Origin: FLUQ01 sp031551515
GTDB lineage: Bacteria > Desulfobacterota > Desulfovibrionia > Desulfovibrionales > Desulfovibrionaceae
Direction of reading: 5' to 3'
Length of the DNA: 20,975 bases
NCBI GenBank assembly: GCA_031551515.1
Contig: JAVBNL010000079.1
Coordinates: forward strand, 1 to 20,975
The notes under the pieces were generated by a model. It was not told the DNA's origin. It saw only the letters and a list, made by a program, of their open reading frames with translations, and did no database searches. Numbering within the stretch: position 1 is the stretch's first letter; each line of letters begins with the position of its first letter. This document shows, one piece after another, positions 7,525 to 15,646 of the stretch. Position numbers and translations under genes: made by a program.

Positions 7525-8811
7525 CTAGGCTGCCGAGGGGCGCAGCATCTTCACGGCGCAAAACTCGCCGCACATGGCGCAAGCCTCTTCATTGCTGTGT
7601 TCGCCCCGGCGTTGGTCAAGCATCGCCGGGTCAAGAGCCGCCCGGCGCATGGCGCACCAGTCCAGTTTCTGCCTCGCTTCGGACATGGCCTGTTCGCGCC
7701 GGAGAGCATGTTCTCTGCCCAGCGCCACTTCGCCGGCCTGGGCGGCTATGCGCGAAGCCATGACTCCGGCGGTGACATCGGCACGATCGGGCAGGGTGAG
7801 GTGTTCGGCGGGGGTAAGGTAGCAAAGGAAATCCGCCCCCGCCTGCACGGCCAAAGCGCCGCCGATAGCCCCGGCGATATGATCGTAACCGGGAGAAGAG
7901 TCGATGGTCAGGGGGCCGAGAACATAGAGCGGGGCGCCGTGCGTCAGCCGTTTTATTCCTCGTATCTGGGCGCTTACTTCATGCAGCGGCACGTGGCCGG
8001 GCCCTTCTATCATGGTTTGCGCACCTGCCTGACGGGCCTGACGGGCAAGGCGCCCCAAGGTGATCACTTCGTCCCATTGGGCGGCATCTCCGGCGTCCGC
8101 CCCCGCGCCGGGGCGCAGGGCGTCGCCCAAAGACAGGGTGACATTGTACTTCGCGGCCAGAGCGGCCAGACGTGAAAAGTCCTCAAGCAGGGGGTTTTCT
8201 TTGTCGCGCTCACGCATCCAGCGGGCCATGATGGCGCCTCCGCGCGAGACTATGCCCAGCACCCTTTCGCCTTTTTCCGAGGCCCAGGCCGCCGCCCGGC
8301 GGGTGATGCCGCAATGCACGGTCATATAGTCCACGCCCTGTTCCGCCTGTGCTTCTATTTCGTCGAACAGTTCCTGCACGGAAAAGCCCGCCGGGTCTTT
8401 GCCCGCGTCAATATAGCGCTGGGCCACGGCATACAGGGGCACGGTGCCGAGCGGCATGGGGCAGGCGGCCAACATGTACTTTCGGATAGCCGCAAGATCG
8501 CCGGCCACTGAAAGGTCCATGACCGTGTCCGCTCCCGCTTCAAGCGCGGCACGCAGTTTGCGCATTTCCTGCTCGGGGTAGTTGCATAACGCCGACGTGC
8601 CGAGGTTGGCGTTGACTTTGACGCGTGCAGGCTGCCCCACCAGAATGGGCGAAAGGCCGGGGTGGGCCGGGTTGCCCAGCAGCACCATGGCGCCTGTGGC
8701 CAGGTCTTCTGTGATTCTTTGCGGCGCAAGGCCTTCGGCGGCGGCAAGGCGGGGAAGGTGCGTTTCGCAAAGCAGCCGCAACGCGGCGTTACGTTGAAAG
8801 AGATCGTTCAC
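7525..8811 (-). CDS. thiC: Phosphomethylpyrimidine synthase ThiC
   Basis: Radical-SAM enzyme converting aminoimidazole ribotide to HMP phosphate, the pyrimidine half of thiamine. I take the GTG at 8811 as start: AAGGAG precedes it by 7 nt and it yields 428 residues, the usual size of the short anaerobe form. The frame is open up to 8919, but that extension would run through the riboswitch terminator and aptamer and is rejected. Signatures: VKVNANLGTS (64-73), DYMTVHCG, TMIEGPGHVPLHE, LTIDSSPGYDHIAGAIGGA, FLCYLTPAEHL. The C-terminal cluster is C411-x2-C414-x3-C418, one residue tighter than the CX2CX4C of many aerobes. Expression is controlled by the TPP riboswitch directly upstream. No other thiamine gene follows; an inverted repeat closes the unit. 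Confidence 0.96.
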   Translation of the reverse strand: MNDLFQRNAALRLLCETHLPRLAAAEGLAPQRITEDLATGAMVLLGNPAHPGLSPILVGQPARVKVNANLGTSALCNYPEQEMRKLRAALEAGADTVMDLSVAGDLAAIRKYMLAACPMPLGTVPLYAVAQRYIDAGKDPAGFSVQELFDEIEAQAEQGVDYMTVHCGITRRAAAWASEKGERVLGIVSRGGAIMARWMRERDKENPLLEDFSRLAALAAKYNVTLSLGDALRPGAGADAGDAAQWDEVITLGRLARQARQAGAQTMIEGPGHVPLHEVSAQIRGIKRLTHGAPLYVLGPLTIDSSPGYDHIAGAIGGALAVQAGADFLCYLTPAEHLTLPDRADVTAGVMASRIAAQAGEVALGREHALRREQAMSEARQKLDWCAMRRAALDPAMLDQRRGEHSNEEACAMCGEFCAVKMLRPSAA

Positions 8812-8872
8812 GGGTATTCTCCTTGTGATGCGGTACGGGCGCTTCAGTGAAGGAAGAATACGAGGGGCAAAC

Positions 8873-8904
8873 AAAAAACGCCCACACCGGAAAGTGAAGG
8901 CGTT
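8873..8904 (-). terminator. Intrinsic terminator of the TPP riboswitch expression platform
   Basis: On the minus strand the leader reads aacgcc, then a short CAC/GTG inner stem, then ggcgtt running into a T6 stretch (complement of 8873-8878) and gtttg. It sits between the aptamer and the thiC start, so TPP binding most probably allows this terminator to form and stops transcription early. The terminator stem begins about 14 nt after the aptamer core. Confidence 0.8.
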
Positions 8905-8917
8905 GTGTTTCCACGGC

Positions 8918-9004
8918 AACTTCCCTACGGCAGCATGACCTGCATCAGGTTCAAAGGGTCTGGGGAGCAGTCCCCACTCTCAGCCCTCATTCGGGCTCCC
9001 CTGT
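8918..9004 (-). ncRNA. TPP (THI-box) riboswitch
   Basis: Read on the minus strand, the aptamer starts with acaggggagcccg, followed by the conserved gggCTGAGAgtgggg (complement around 8973-8985). The second conserved arm is accctttgaacctgat, then caggtcatgctg and cgtagggaag. These are the P2/J3 and P4/J2-4 elements of the thi-box that bind the pyrimidine and the pyrophosphate of TPP. It precedes thiC by about 107 nt, with a terminator in between. Identification rests on direct motif reading and is very secure. Confidence 0.96.
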
Positions 9005-9125
9005 TATATATAGCAAGAATAACTTCTTTTTGTGCCGCTGTAAATGATGCCAGCATGACGGAGTCTGATACGTGCGACTTTCACCACGTAGCGTATAGAT
9101 AACGTTTTATTGCGGAAAACCGTGG

Positions 9126-9154
9126 TTGACTTTTAGCGGGCGATATTTCATAAG
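9126..9154 (+). promoter_or_regulatory. Possible sigma-70 promoter for the peptide ABC operon
   Basis: TTGACT (9126-9131) is followed after 17 nt by CATAAG (9149-9154), about 160 nt upstream of the binding-protein start. The -35 is good, the -10 matches 4 of 6. The 9005-9317 interval otherwise holds the AT-rich thiC upstream region and a palindrome at 9253-9274; no gene was found there. Confidence 0.35.
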
Positions 9155-9252
9155 ATGTGCTACTGGCCATTCCCGTTTGTTGGCGGGAAGGAGGTTGGAA
9201 AATAAAAAAATAAATAGGAGATATGATTTTTATAAAACGCGTTGTTGCATAA

Positions 9253-9274
9253 TACGTCTTTTGGAAAAGACGTA
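9253..9274 (+). promoter_or_regulatory. Perfect palindrome ahead of the ABC operon (operator or leader hairpin)
   Basis: Arms tacgtctttt (9253-9262) and aaaagacgta (9265-9274) flank two G residues. The palindrome lies 43 nt upstream of the binding-protein start and 100 nt downstream of the candidate promoter. A 2-nt spacer is too tight for a good RNA loop, so a dimeric repressor site is at least as plausible as an mRNA hairpin. There is no T run after it. Confidence 0.45.
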
Positions 9275-9317
9275 AAACTCATGCACTGCACAAAGCATGC
9301 ATGACAAAGGAGTGATC

Positions 9318-10856
9318 ATGAAGCATCTTTCAGGGATTTTACTTCTTGCAGCATTGGTTATCGGTCTGTCGCCCGGCGCCGCGCTCAGTGCGGAGCAGGA
9401 AAAACCCAACTACAACGCCGATCTTGTCCTTGTCCAAGCACTGGATATGATCACCTTTGACCCTATTGTCACATCAGACATGTCAAACACATTCGTGCTG
9501 TATAACCTGTACAGCCGTCTGTTCAACTTTGAAACGGACAAACTGGCCCACGGCCCCAAAGAGCTCTGCAAAGAGTATAAACTCGTCAGCCCCACAGAAT
9601 GGCATTTCACTATCTATCCTAACGTTAAATGCCATGACGGTTCCATTCTGACCGCTGACGATGTTGTCTATTCACTGAACAGAGCCAAAGGCGGCACCGC
9701 TCTCGCCGCCCTGTTCAAGCCCGTGAGAGAAATCACCAAGGTTGATGATGTTACCATTTCCATCAAGACGGACGGCCCGTACCCCGCTCTGCCTTCGGCG
9801 CTGACCCACGGCGCGACCAGCATTGTGCCACGTAAATACATTGAATATGCCGAAAAGAATAAAGATTGGACCAAGCCCGTCGGTAGCGGCCGCTATAAGT
9901 TTGTGAACCGCGTCATCGGCGACACCATCAAATTTGAACGCTTTGACGATTATTTCATCAAAGCCGAAGTACCCAAAAACAAATCAATAACCTTCAAGGT
10001 CATTCCTGAGGGCACCAACAGAACCATCGCTGTTGAAACCGGCACCGCCGACCTTAACGTGGAATTTGTGCCGACCGACTATGACCGCGCGGTCAAAAAC
10101 CCCAAACTGAAGCTGTGGCAGCACCCTTCCTGCATGGTTTGGCACTTGGGCATGGATTTTACCCACCCGTGGTTCAAAAACAAACTGGTTCGCCAGGCCG
10201 TCGCTTTTGCGGTTGACCGTAACGCTTGTTTGCAGGTCGGTCACGAAGGCCGGGGCACCGTTGTGTACAACAGCGCCACCTTTGCACCCGACCCCATAGT
10301 GATGGGCGGCATCAACAACCCCTTGAACAAGTATTCGTACAATCCTGCGAAAGCCAAAGAGCTCATGAAGCAGGCTAATTGCCCCGGTTTTGAGACCGAA
10401 ATCATCGTCTTCCGCGATGAAACCGAGCGCGTTGCTTCCGTGGTTCAGGCGTTTCTTGCCGAGATCGGCATCAAGGCCAAGGTCACGCGTATTGAAAACG
10501 CCGTGTTTGCCCAGTATATCGCTTCGCACAAAGCGCCCATGTTCGTCACCAGCTGGGGTTCCTACTGGGATCCCGACCTGGTTGTTCCCCGCCGCTTCAG
10601 CAAAGACGGTATCGGCGGCGTGAACCGTATTTGGTACCAAAACGCCGAACTGGACAAACTGATTGTGGAAGGCCGTAGTTCCTTTGACGTGGAAACGCGT
10701 AAGGCAGTCTACAAAAAGGTACAGGAATTCCTGGCGGAAGAATCTCCGGAAGTGGATCTGTACACAACATTTACGTATGCTCTGTCCAATAACAAGCTTA
10801 AGGGCGTAGAGCTTGGCGTTGAAAGACCGTTCAACTATTACAAACTCCACTACTAA
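9318..10856 (+). CDS. Peptide-type ABC transporter periplasmic substrate-binding protein (family 5)
   Basis: The product has 512 residues from the ATG at 9318, which has AAAGGAG 5 nt upstream; an ATG 21 nt earlier has no such site and would spoil the signal peptide. The N terminus is a classical Sec signal (MKH, hydrophobic core, probable cleavage after ALSA near residue 25) without a lipobox cysteine, so it should be soluble in the periplasm. The body matches the SBP_bac_5 (DppA/OppA/NikA) fold: YSRLFNFE, EWHFTIYPNVKCHDG with TADDVVYSLNRAK, the GSGRYKF segment, and VRQAVAFAVDR. Such proteins capture di- or oligopeptides, or sometimes nickel, heme or opines; the ligand cannot be read off. It is followed by two permeases and two ATPases in the standard order. 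Confidence 0.93.
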   Translation: MKHLSGILLLAALVIGLSPGAALSAEQEKPNYNADLVLVQALDMITFDPIVTSDMSNTFVLYNLYSRLFNFETDKLAHGPKELCKEYKLVSPTEWHFTIYPNVKCHDGSILTADDVVYSLNRAKGGTALAALFKPVREITKVDDVTISIKTDGPYPALPSALTHGATSIVPRKYIEYAEKNKDWTKPVGSGRYKFVNRVIGDTIKFERFDDYFIKAEVPKNKSITFKVIPEGTNRTIAVETGTADLNVEFVPTDYDRAVKNPKLKLWQHPSCMVWHLGMDFTHPWFKNKLVRQAVAFAVDRNACLQVGHEGRGTVVYNSATFAPDPIVMGGINNPLNKYSYNPAKAKELMKQANCPGFETEIIVFRDETERVASVVQAFLAEIGIKAKVTRIENAVFAQYIASHKAPMFVTSWGSYWDPDLVVPRRFSKDGIGGVNRIWYQNAELDKLIVEGRSSFDVETRKAVYKKVQEFLAEESPEVDLYTTFTYALSNNKLKGVELGVERPFNYYKLHY

Positions 10857-10915
10857 CAGTATGCCGGCGCTTATGCTGCGTGTACAACGTTTGTTGTAAT
10901 TTCTAAGAGTTTTTT

Positions 10916-10954
10916 CGCGGAGCCCTCGAGCTGCAAGGCTCTGGGGCTTCCGCG
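10916..10954 (+). repeat. Hairpin between binding protein and first permease
   Basis: Arms cgcgga-gccc (10916-10925) and gggc-ttccgcg (10944-10954) pair with one bulge, and gagc/gctc closes an inner stem. No T run follows. In ABC operons such a hairpin after the binding-protein gene commonly stabilises the upstream mRNA, giving more binding protein than permease; that role is inferred here. Confidence 0.55.
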
Positions 10955-11002
10955 GAAATAATTGGAGTGCGAATAGAGATCGCCCACACAGGGAGACAAT
11001 GC

Positions 11003-11953
11003 ATGATTCGATACATTATCAACAGGTTATTTGCTTTAATACCTGTGATCCTCGTTTTAACGTTTGTCGTCTTCACCATTTTGTATATGACGCCCGGGGA
11101 TCCCACGACAATCATTCTCGGAAATGAATATTCCGTTGAAGCCAGCGTGAAGATCAAAAAAGAGCTTGGCCTGGATAAGCCTTTTATTGTTCAATACATT
11201 AACTATGTCGCGAACTTGGCGCAAGGTGATTTTGGCATTTCATATATCACACGGTCCTCTGTCGGCGAACAGTTGCAGATTCGTTTCGTCAACACCTTTC
11301 TTATTGTTATCTGCGCCATGACGCTTGTTTGCGTTTTGGGTATCCCCATCGGCATTCTTTCGGCGACCAAGCCTGATTCATTTTTTTCAAAAGCCACGAT
11401 GATTTTCTCGTTACTTGGCGTGTCGATGCCGGTTTTTTGGCTGGGCCTTTTGCTTATCCTCTTTTTCTCGGTTTACTTAGGCTGGCTACCATCCAGCGGT
11501 ATGGATAACGGTTTTCTCAGCTTGATATTGCCCGCCTGTGCGGTGGGCCTCAACTACATGGCGAACACTATGAGGACGACGCGCTCGTCTATGCTCGAGG
11601 CTATCCGTCAAGACTACATCCGGACAGCAAGGGCCAAGGGCGTCAGCGAGTACAAAGTCATTTACGATCATGCCCTTGGTAATGCGCTTATGCCTACAAT
11701 CACCGTTGTCGGCTTGAACGTGGGCGCGCTGCTGGGCGGCGTGGTGCTGGCGGAAACAGTGTTTTCCATACCGGGAACGGGCCGTTTGCTGGTGGAAGCC
11801 ATCGGCAAGCGGGATACGCCTTGCGTTTTGGGAACCCTGGTTGTTATGGCGCTGTGTGTTGCCATAGCCAACCTGATCGTCGACCTCATCTATGCATATA
11901 TCGACCCAAGAATACGCGCGCAGTATAGGGCGAAAGCAGTGAGGAAAGCATGA
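11003..11953 (+). CDS. Peptide ABC transporter permease, DppB/OppB type
   Basis: The 316-residue inner-membrane permease starts at the ATG at 11003, preceded by AGGGAGA at about 6 nt. A GTG 36 nt upstream in frame would add hydrophilic residues before the first membrane helix and is disfavoured. The N terminus MIRYIINRLFALIPVILVLTFVVF is the canonical first helix of DppB proteins; about six helices follow. The loop that contacts the ATPases (EAA motif) is DYIRTARAKGVSEYKVIYDHALGNAL. It ends DPRIRAQYRAKA, also typical. The stop overlaps the start of the next permease, indicating coupled translation. Together the two permeases form the channel for substrate delivered by the binding protein encoded upstream. 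Confidence 0.94.
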   Translation: MIRYIINRLFALIPVILVLTFVVFTILYMTPGDPTTIILGNEYSVEASVKIKKELGLDKPFIVQYINYVANLAQGDFGISYITRSSVGEQLQIRFVNTFLIVICAMTLVCVLGIPIGILSATKPDSFFSKATMIFSLLGVSMPVFWLGLLLILFFSVYLGWLPSSGMDNGFLSLILPACAVGLNYMANTMRTTRSSMLEAIRQDYIRTARAKGVSEYKVIYDHALGNALMPTITVVGLNVGALLGGVVLAETVFSIPGTGRLLVEAIGKRDTPCVLGTLVVMALCVAIANLIVDLIYAYIDPRIRAQYRAKAVRKA

Positions 11954-12903
11954 TGGAACAAACGTTCGCAACGAAAACAGCCGGAGATGGAGTGGAATCC
12001 TCATCTCCGAAGCGGAATTTTACAACCAAAAAAGAATTTTATAAGCAGTTCAGCAAGACAAGCATCGCGCTGGAACTGTGGGCTCGCTTCTTTAAAAATA
12101 AAACTGCGGTGGTCGGGTTGATCATTTTTTCCATTGTTGTGCTGGCGGCCATTTTTGCGCCGCTGATAGCCAGCTACGATGGGGTGGCCATCAAGATCAA
12201 CGTCCTTAACCGCCTCAAGCCGCCAAGCATGGCGCATTGGTTCGGCACCGATGAGGTGGGGCGCGACATTCTTGCCCGTATTGTGCATGGCGCGCGCATC
12301 TCTTTGGTCATCGGGTTATCTTCCATCGCTGTTTCATTGTTTGTGGGCGGGGCGTTCGGCGCTGTCGCCGGGTATTACGGGGGCAAGCTTGACAGTTTCA
12401 TCATGCGGGCCATGGACGTGTTCCTCTGCCTTCCCGACGTTTTGCTGGCGCTCGCCATTGTCGCCGCTTTCGGCAACACGCAAACGAACATGGTGCTCGC
12501 CATCGGCCTTTCCTTCGCGCCGAAACTTTCACGAGTGGTGCGTTCCGCTGTTATGACAGTGCGGGACAACGAATATGTGGAAGCGGCGCGGTCAATAGGC
12601 GCGAAAGATTCGCGAATTATCACCAAGCACGTGCTGGTCAACTGTATGGGCCCGATTATCGTGCAGGTCACTTTGTATGTGGCGAACGCGATCCTGACTA
12701 TATCTTCGCTGAGCTTCCTTGGGCTGGGCATTGAGGCTCCGACCCCTGAGTGGGGCAACATGCTGGCGGCGGGCCGTTCTTTTATGCGAGACCACCCGTA
12801 CATCGTTATGGCTCCGGGCCTGTCCATTTTCTTTACCATTCTTGGCCTCAACCTTCTGGGCGATGGGTTGCGGGATACCCTGGATCCCAGGCTGAAGCAG
12901 TAG
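11950..12903 (+). CDS. Peptide ABC transporter permease, DppC/OppC type
   Basis: The 317-residue second permease overlaps the first by 4 nt (ATGA). A second ATG one codon later (11953) is an equally possible start; GAGGAAAG lies just upstream. The first 40-45 residues are cytoplasmic and charged, then FFKNKTAVVGLIIFSIVVLAAIFAP forms helix 1, as in OppC/DppC. HWFGTDEVGRDILARIVHGARISL is the family signature after the first periplasmic loop. The EAA loop is EYVEAARSIGAKDSRIITKHVL. The C terminus LNLLGDGLRDTLDPRLKQ is also diagnostic. Heterodimer partner of the upstream DppB-type permease. Confidence 0.94.
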   Translation: MMEQTFATKTAGDGVESSSPKRNFTTKKEFYKQFSKTSIALELWARFFKNKTAVVGLIIFSIVVLAAIFAPLIASYDGVAIKINVLNRLKPPSMAHWFGTDEVGRDILARIVHGARISLVIGLSSIAVSLFVGGAFGAVAGYYGGKLDSFIMRAMDVFLCLPDVLLALAIVAAFGNTQTNMVLAIGLSFAPKLSRVVRSAVMTVRDNEYVEAARSIGAKDSRIITKHVLVNCMGPIIVQVTLYVANAILTISSLSFLGLGIEAPTPEWGNMLAAGRSFMRDHPYIVMAPGLSIFFTILGLNLLGDGLRDTLDPRLKQ

Positions 12904-12913
12904 CGGGGGCGCC

Positions 12914-13912
12914 ATGACGGACTCTGTAAAAAATACATTGGAAATAAAGAATCTCACGGCGCAGTATGTCAGCGACAATGAAGTAGTGCGTGCCGTGACG
13001 GATCTGAGCATAACCATACCCGCCGGCAAGACTTTCGGTCTTGTGGGTGAAACCGGCGCCGGCAAAACGACCACGGCGCTTTCCATTCTCAACCTTGTTC
13101 CTGAACCGCAAGGGCGTATCGTCGCAGGAGAGATCCTGGTTGAAGGCGAAGATGTGTTGAAAATGGACATAAAAGCGTTGCGCCACATGCGCGGCGATAA
13201 GGTGGCCATGGTGTTTCAAGACCCCATGACCAGCCTTAACCCCATTAAAACCGTGGGCGAGCAAATAGCCGAAGGCATCAAAATCCACCGTAGCGTGGAT
13301 GAAAAAGAAGCCCTGAAGCAAGCGACCGCTATGCTTGAGATGGTCGGCATACCCGGCGGCCGGGTAGTGGAGTATCCCCACCAGTTTTCCGGCGGCATGA
13401 AACAACGCGTGGTCATCGCCATCGCGCTGGCCTGCAGCCCCGACCTGCTTATCGCCGACGAACCGACAACGGCGCTTGATGTGACCATTCAGGCCCAGGT
13501 GCTCAAGCTTATCAATGAGCTTAAAGAAGGCTCACAAATGTCCATGCTCATGATCACGCACGATCTGGGCATCGTGGCGGAAGTTTGCGATACCGTGGGC
13601 ATTATGTACGCCGGGCGAATAGTGGAACATGGCACGCTGACGGATATTTTCGACAATTTGCGTCACCCGTATACCAGAGGCCTGTTTGATTCGCTGCCGG
13701 ATATCGGGAACAGGCGGGCGGAGTTGAAACCCATTCGCGGTTTGATACCAGACCCGATCAACCTGCCGCCGGGCTGCGCCTTTCATCCCCGTTGCGATTA
13801 TGCAAAACCGGAGTGTTCGCAAGCCTTGCCCGAGCAAAAATGGTTCAGCGATACGCACTATGTTCACTGCCACTTGTATAACGACACCGATGCGAACATG
13901 CTGAGGAGGTGA
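12914..13912 (+). CDS. Peptide ABC transporter ATPase, DppD/OppD type
   Basis: The 332-residue cytoplasmic ATPase is complete: Walker A GETGAGKT (45-52), Q-loop Q102 in VFQDPMTSLNP, signature FSGGMKQR (158-165), Walker B LLIADE (178-183), switch histidine H216 in ITHDLG. The C-terminal oligopeptide-transporter extension is present, with LPPGCAFHPRCDYAKPEC, whose cysteines bind an Fe-S cluster in some DppD-like ATPases. The gene begins 10 nt after the DppC-type stop, with a GGGGGC-rich but non-ideal ribosome site. Its end overlaps the Shine-Dalgarno sequence of the next ATPase gene, so the pair is tightly coupled. Confidence 0.95.
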   Translation: MTDSVKNTLEIKNLTAQYVSDNEVVRAVTDLSITIPAGKTFGLVGETGAGKTTTALSILNLVPEPQGRIVAGEILVEGEDVLKMDIKALRHMRGDKVAMVFQDPMTSLNPIKTVGEQIAEGIKIHRSVDEKEALKQATAMLEMVGIPGGRVVEYPHQFSGGMKQRVVIAIALACSPDLLIADEPTTALDVTIQAQVLKLINELKEGSQMSMLMITHDLGIVAEVCDTVGIMYAGRIVEHGTLTDIFDNLRHPYTRGLFDSLPDIGNRRAELKPIRGLIPDPINLPPGCAFHPRCDYAKPECSQALPEQKWFSDTHYVHCHLYNDTDANMLRR

Positions 13913-13917
13913 GTTCT

Positions 13918-14874
13918 TTGGGCAAGACACTGCTGGAGGTTAAGAACCTCAAAAAATACTTCAACGTGGCGGCGGGCCTGCTCCATGCCGTGGACGACGT
14001 AAGTTTCACCATTGAAGAGGGCCGCACCCTCGGGGTCGTGGGCGAATCGGGATGCGGCAAAACGACTATGGGCCGTACCATTTTGCGGCTTATTGAGCCC
14101 ACGTCCGGCCAGATTCTGTTCAACGGCGAAGATATACTGAAACTCAATGAAGAACAGATGCGTTTTAAACGCAGAGAGATGCAGCTCATCTTTCAAGACC
14201 CCTTTTCTTCATTGAACCCGCGTAAAACCATCGCGGAAACTATTGAAGAACCCATAATGCTGGCAGGGCTTATTCCTGACAGCGACCAGCGCTTCATGCG
14301 GGTGCTGGATCTGATGGATACGGTGGGCCTGGCGCACCGTCTGGTCAACACCTACCCGCACGAGCTTGATGGCGGGCGACGGCAGCGTATCGGCATAGCC
14401 CGGGCGCTGGCCATGAACCCCAAGTTCATTGTCTGCGACGAGCCCGTCTCCGCATTGGACGTTTCCATTCAGGCCCAGATTCTGAACCTGATGAAGAAAA
14501 TTCAGAAAGACACGGGCATCACCTATATCTTCATCACGCACGATTTGTCGGTGGTGAACCATTTCTCTGACGATATCGCGGTGATGTACCTGGGGCGTCT
14601 GGTGGAAAAAGCCCCGTCGGAAGCGCTGTTTGAAGAGACCTTGCACCCGTATACGCAGGCGCTGCTTTCGGCCATACCCGTGCCGCGTATTCACAACCGG
14701 CCGGAACGACTGATGCTCAAAGGCGAAATATCGTCGCCCATCAACCCGAAACCCATCTGCCGTTTTGCCAACCGCTGCAACTATGCGATGGAAATTTGCA
14801 CCAAGGTGGAGCCGCCGCTTATCGAAACGAAGCCTTCGCACTTTGTGGCCTGTCACAAGGTGAATCCGTTGTAA
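13918..14874 (+). CDS. Peptide ABC transporter ATPase, DppF/OppF type
   Basis: I prefer the TTG at 13918 as start: AGGAGG (13904-13909) lies 8 nt ahead. A GTG at 13909 is in the same frame but overlaps the AGGAGG itself. This gives 318 residues. Walker A GESGCGKT (42-49), Q-loop IFQDPFSSLNP, Walker B IVCDEP (171-176) and ITHDLS are all present. The ABC signature is ELDGGRRQR instead of LSGGQ, with aspartate replacing the signature serine. The C-terminal PICRFANRCNYAMEIC corresponds to the oligopeptide ATPase extension. It should pair with the DppD-type subunit to power the permeases. The operon ends at a GC-rich hairpin about 35 nt downstream. Confidence 0.93.
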   Translation: MGKTLLEVKNLKKYFNVAAGLLHAVDDVSFTIEEGRTLGVVGESGCGKTTMGRTILRLIEPTSGQILFNGEDILKLNEEQMRFKRREMQLIFQDPFSSLNPRKTIAETIEEPIMLAGLIPDSDQRFMRVLDLMDTVGLAHRLVNTYPHELDGGRRQRIGIARALAMNPKFIVCDEPVSALDVSIQAQILNLMKKIQKDTGITYIFITHDLSVVNHFSDDIAVMYLGRLVEKAPSEALFEETLHPYTQALLSAIPVPRIHNRPERLMLKGEISSPINPKPICRFANRCNYAMEICTKVEPPLIETKPSHFVACHKVNPL

Positions 14875-14908
14875 GACAAGAGAAACGACGGCTAAAAAGC
14901 CGATACGA

Positions 14909-14940
14909 GAAGGCCAAGACTCGCATGGGGCTTGGCCTTC
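14909..14940 (+). terminator. Probable terminator of the ABC transporter operon
   Basis: Arms gaaggccaag (14909-14918) and cttggccttc (14931-14940) form a perfect 10-bp stem with a 12-nt loop. A smaller hairpin, cggct/agccg with loop aaaa (14889-14902), precedes it. There is no long T run after the stem (gttatg follows), so rho may assist. It separates the plus-strand operon from the converging aminotransferase remnant on the minus strand. Confidence 0.55.
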
Positions 14941-14978
14941 GTTATGGCGTGCCGGGGCGCCTGCGCCTATTTTACGTG

Positions 14979-15307
14979 TTACTTGCTATAGCGTTTGATG
15001 AGTTCCGCCATGCGCTGCACCGCGGCCGCGGCCGCTTTGGGTCTTGCGAGAAGTTGAGGCGGATGAACGCGTCTTCCAACTGGCCGATGTTGATGCCGGC
15101 TTTGTCGGAATGGCTCGAGTAATCAAGGCGCACGGGCAACATTTTCGCATCCAGAAACGCGGCGATTTTTCTGTTGGCGAAATAGTCGGGTTCCATGATG
15201 GCTATGGGTTCGCCCGCGCCGGCGGTAGCGGCGACCGCCAAAAACAGGGCGCCCTGGGTTCCCTGCGTGATGATGACGCCTTTTTTGCGGCGCATTTTTC
15301 TGAACAT
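14979..15307 (-). pseudogene. Decayed PLP-dependent aminotransferase (internal deletion and frameshift)
   Basis: The remnant has two joined pieces of a class I/II (MocR-like or alanine-type) aminotransferase. The upstream piece reads KGVIITQGTQGALFLAVAAT, then EPIAIMEPDYFANRK and PVRLDY, a region near residue 90-140 of such enzymes. After a short linker it jumps to the C-terminal piece, AFIRLNFSQDP. Past that the frame is broken: a one-base loss near 15035-15041 throws the rest out of frame, but reading the neighbouring frame restores a normal ending (PKAAAAAVQRMAELIKRYSK, stop at 14979). The N-terminal ~90 residues and the central lysine domain are missing. It begins 4 nt after the gdx stop on the same strand, so it is probably transcribed as a relic of a former gdx-linked gene. 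It is unlikely to give an active enzyme. Confidence 0.8.
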
Positions 15308-15311
15308 GGCG

Positions 15312-15629
15312 TTAAACCTGGAATATTTTCAAGCCGAGTATTCCCGCAATGATCAATGAGACGCTGCACAAACGGGAGAAGGTGGCCGGTTCGTTAAACA
15401 GCACGATGCCCACAATAACCGTGCCCACGGCGCCTATGCCGGTCCAGACCGCATAGGCCGTTCCCAGCGGCAGCGTCTTCATGGCGACAGACAAAAGCCA
15501 GAAGCTGGCGGCCATGGCCACAAGGGTTACGACGCTGGGCCAGAGCCGCGAAAAGCCCTCGGTATATTTCAGGCCCACCGCCCAGATCGTTTCAAGCAGG
15601 CCTGCGAAAAATAAAATAAGCCAATTCAT
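15312..15629 (-). CDS. gdx: Guanidinium exporter of the small multidrug resistance family (Gdx/SugE)
   Basis: The 105-residue SMR protein has four membrane helices. ETIWAVGLKYTEGFSRLWPS carries the family's glutamate (E13) and the tryptophan and lysine pattern of SugE/Gdx rather than EmrE. LPLGTAYAVWTGIGAVGT is the conserved second signature. The start at 15629 has AAGGAG at 5-nt spacing; the frame is open far upstream antisense to the coiled-coil gene, but nothing there fits an SMR N terminus. Gdx exports guanidinium in exchange for protons as an antiparallel homodimer. Two ACGA-loop hairpins upstream form a guanidine-II riboswitch, which independently supports this assignment over a quaternary-ammonium pump. 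A broken aminotransferase follows directly. Confidence 0.93.
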   Translation of the reverse strand: MNWLILFFAGLLETIWAVGLKYTEGFSRLWPSVVTLVAMAASFWLLSVAMKTLPLGTAYAVWTGIGAVGTVIVGIVLFNEPATFSRLCSVSLIIAGILGLKIFQV

Positions 15630-15646
15630 GAGAACTCCTTGTTGAT

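Noticed and set aside
8812..8919. N-terminal extension of ThiC to an ATG at 8919
   Set aside because: The extension lies inside the TPP aptamer and terminator. A GTG with an ideal ribosome site at 8811 gives the normal ThiC length.
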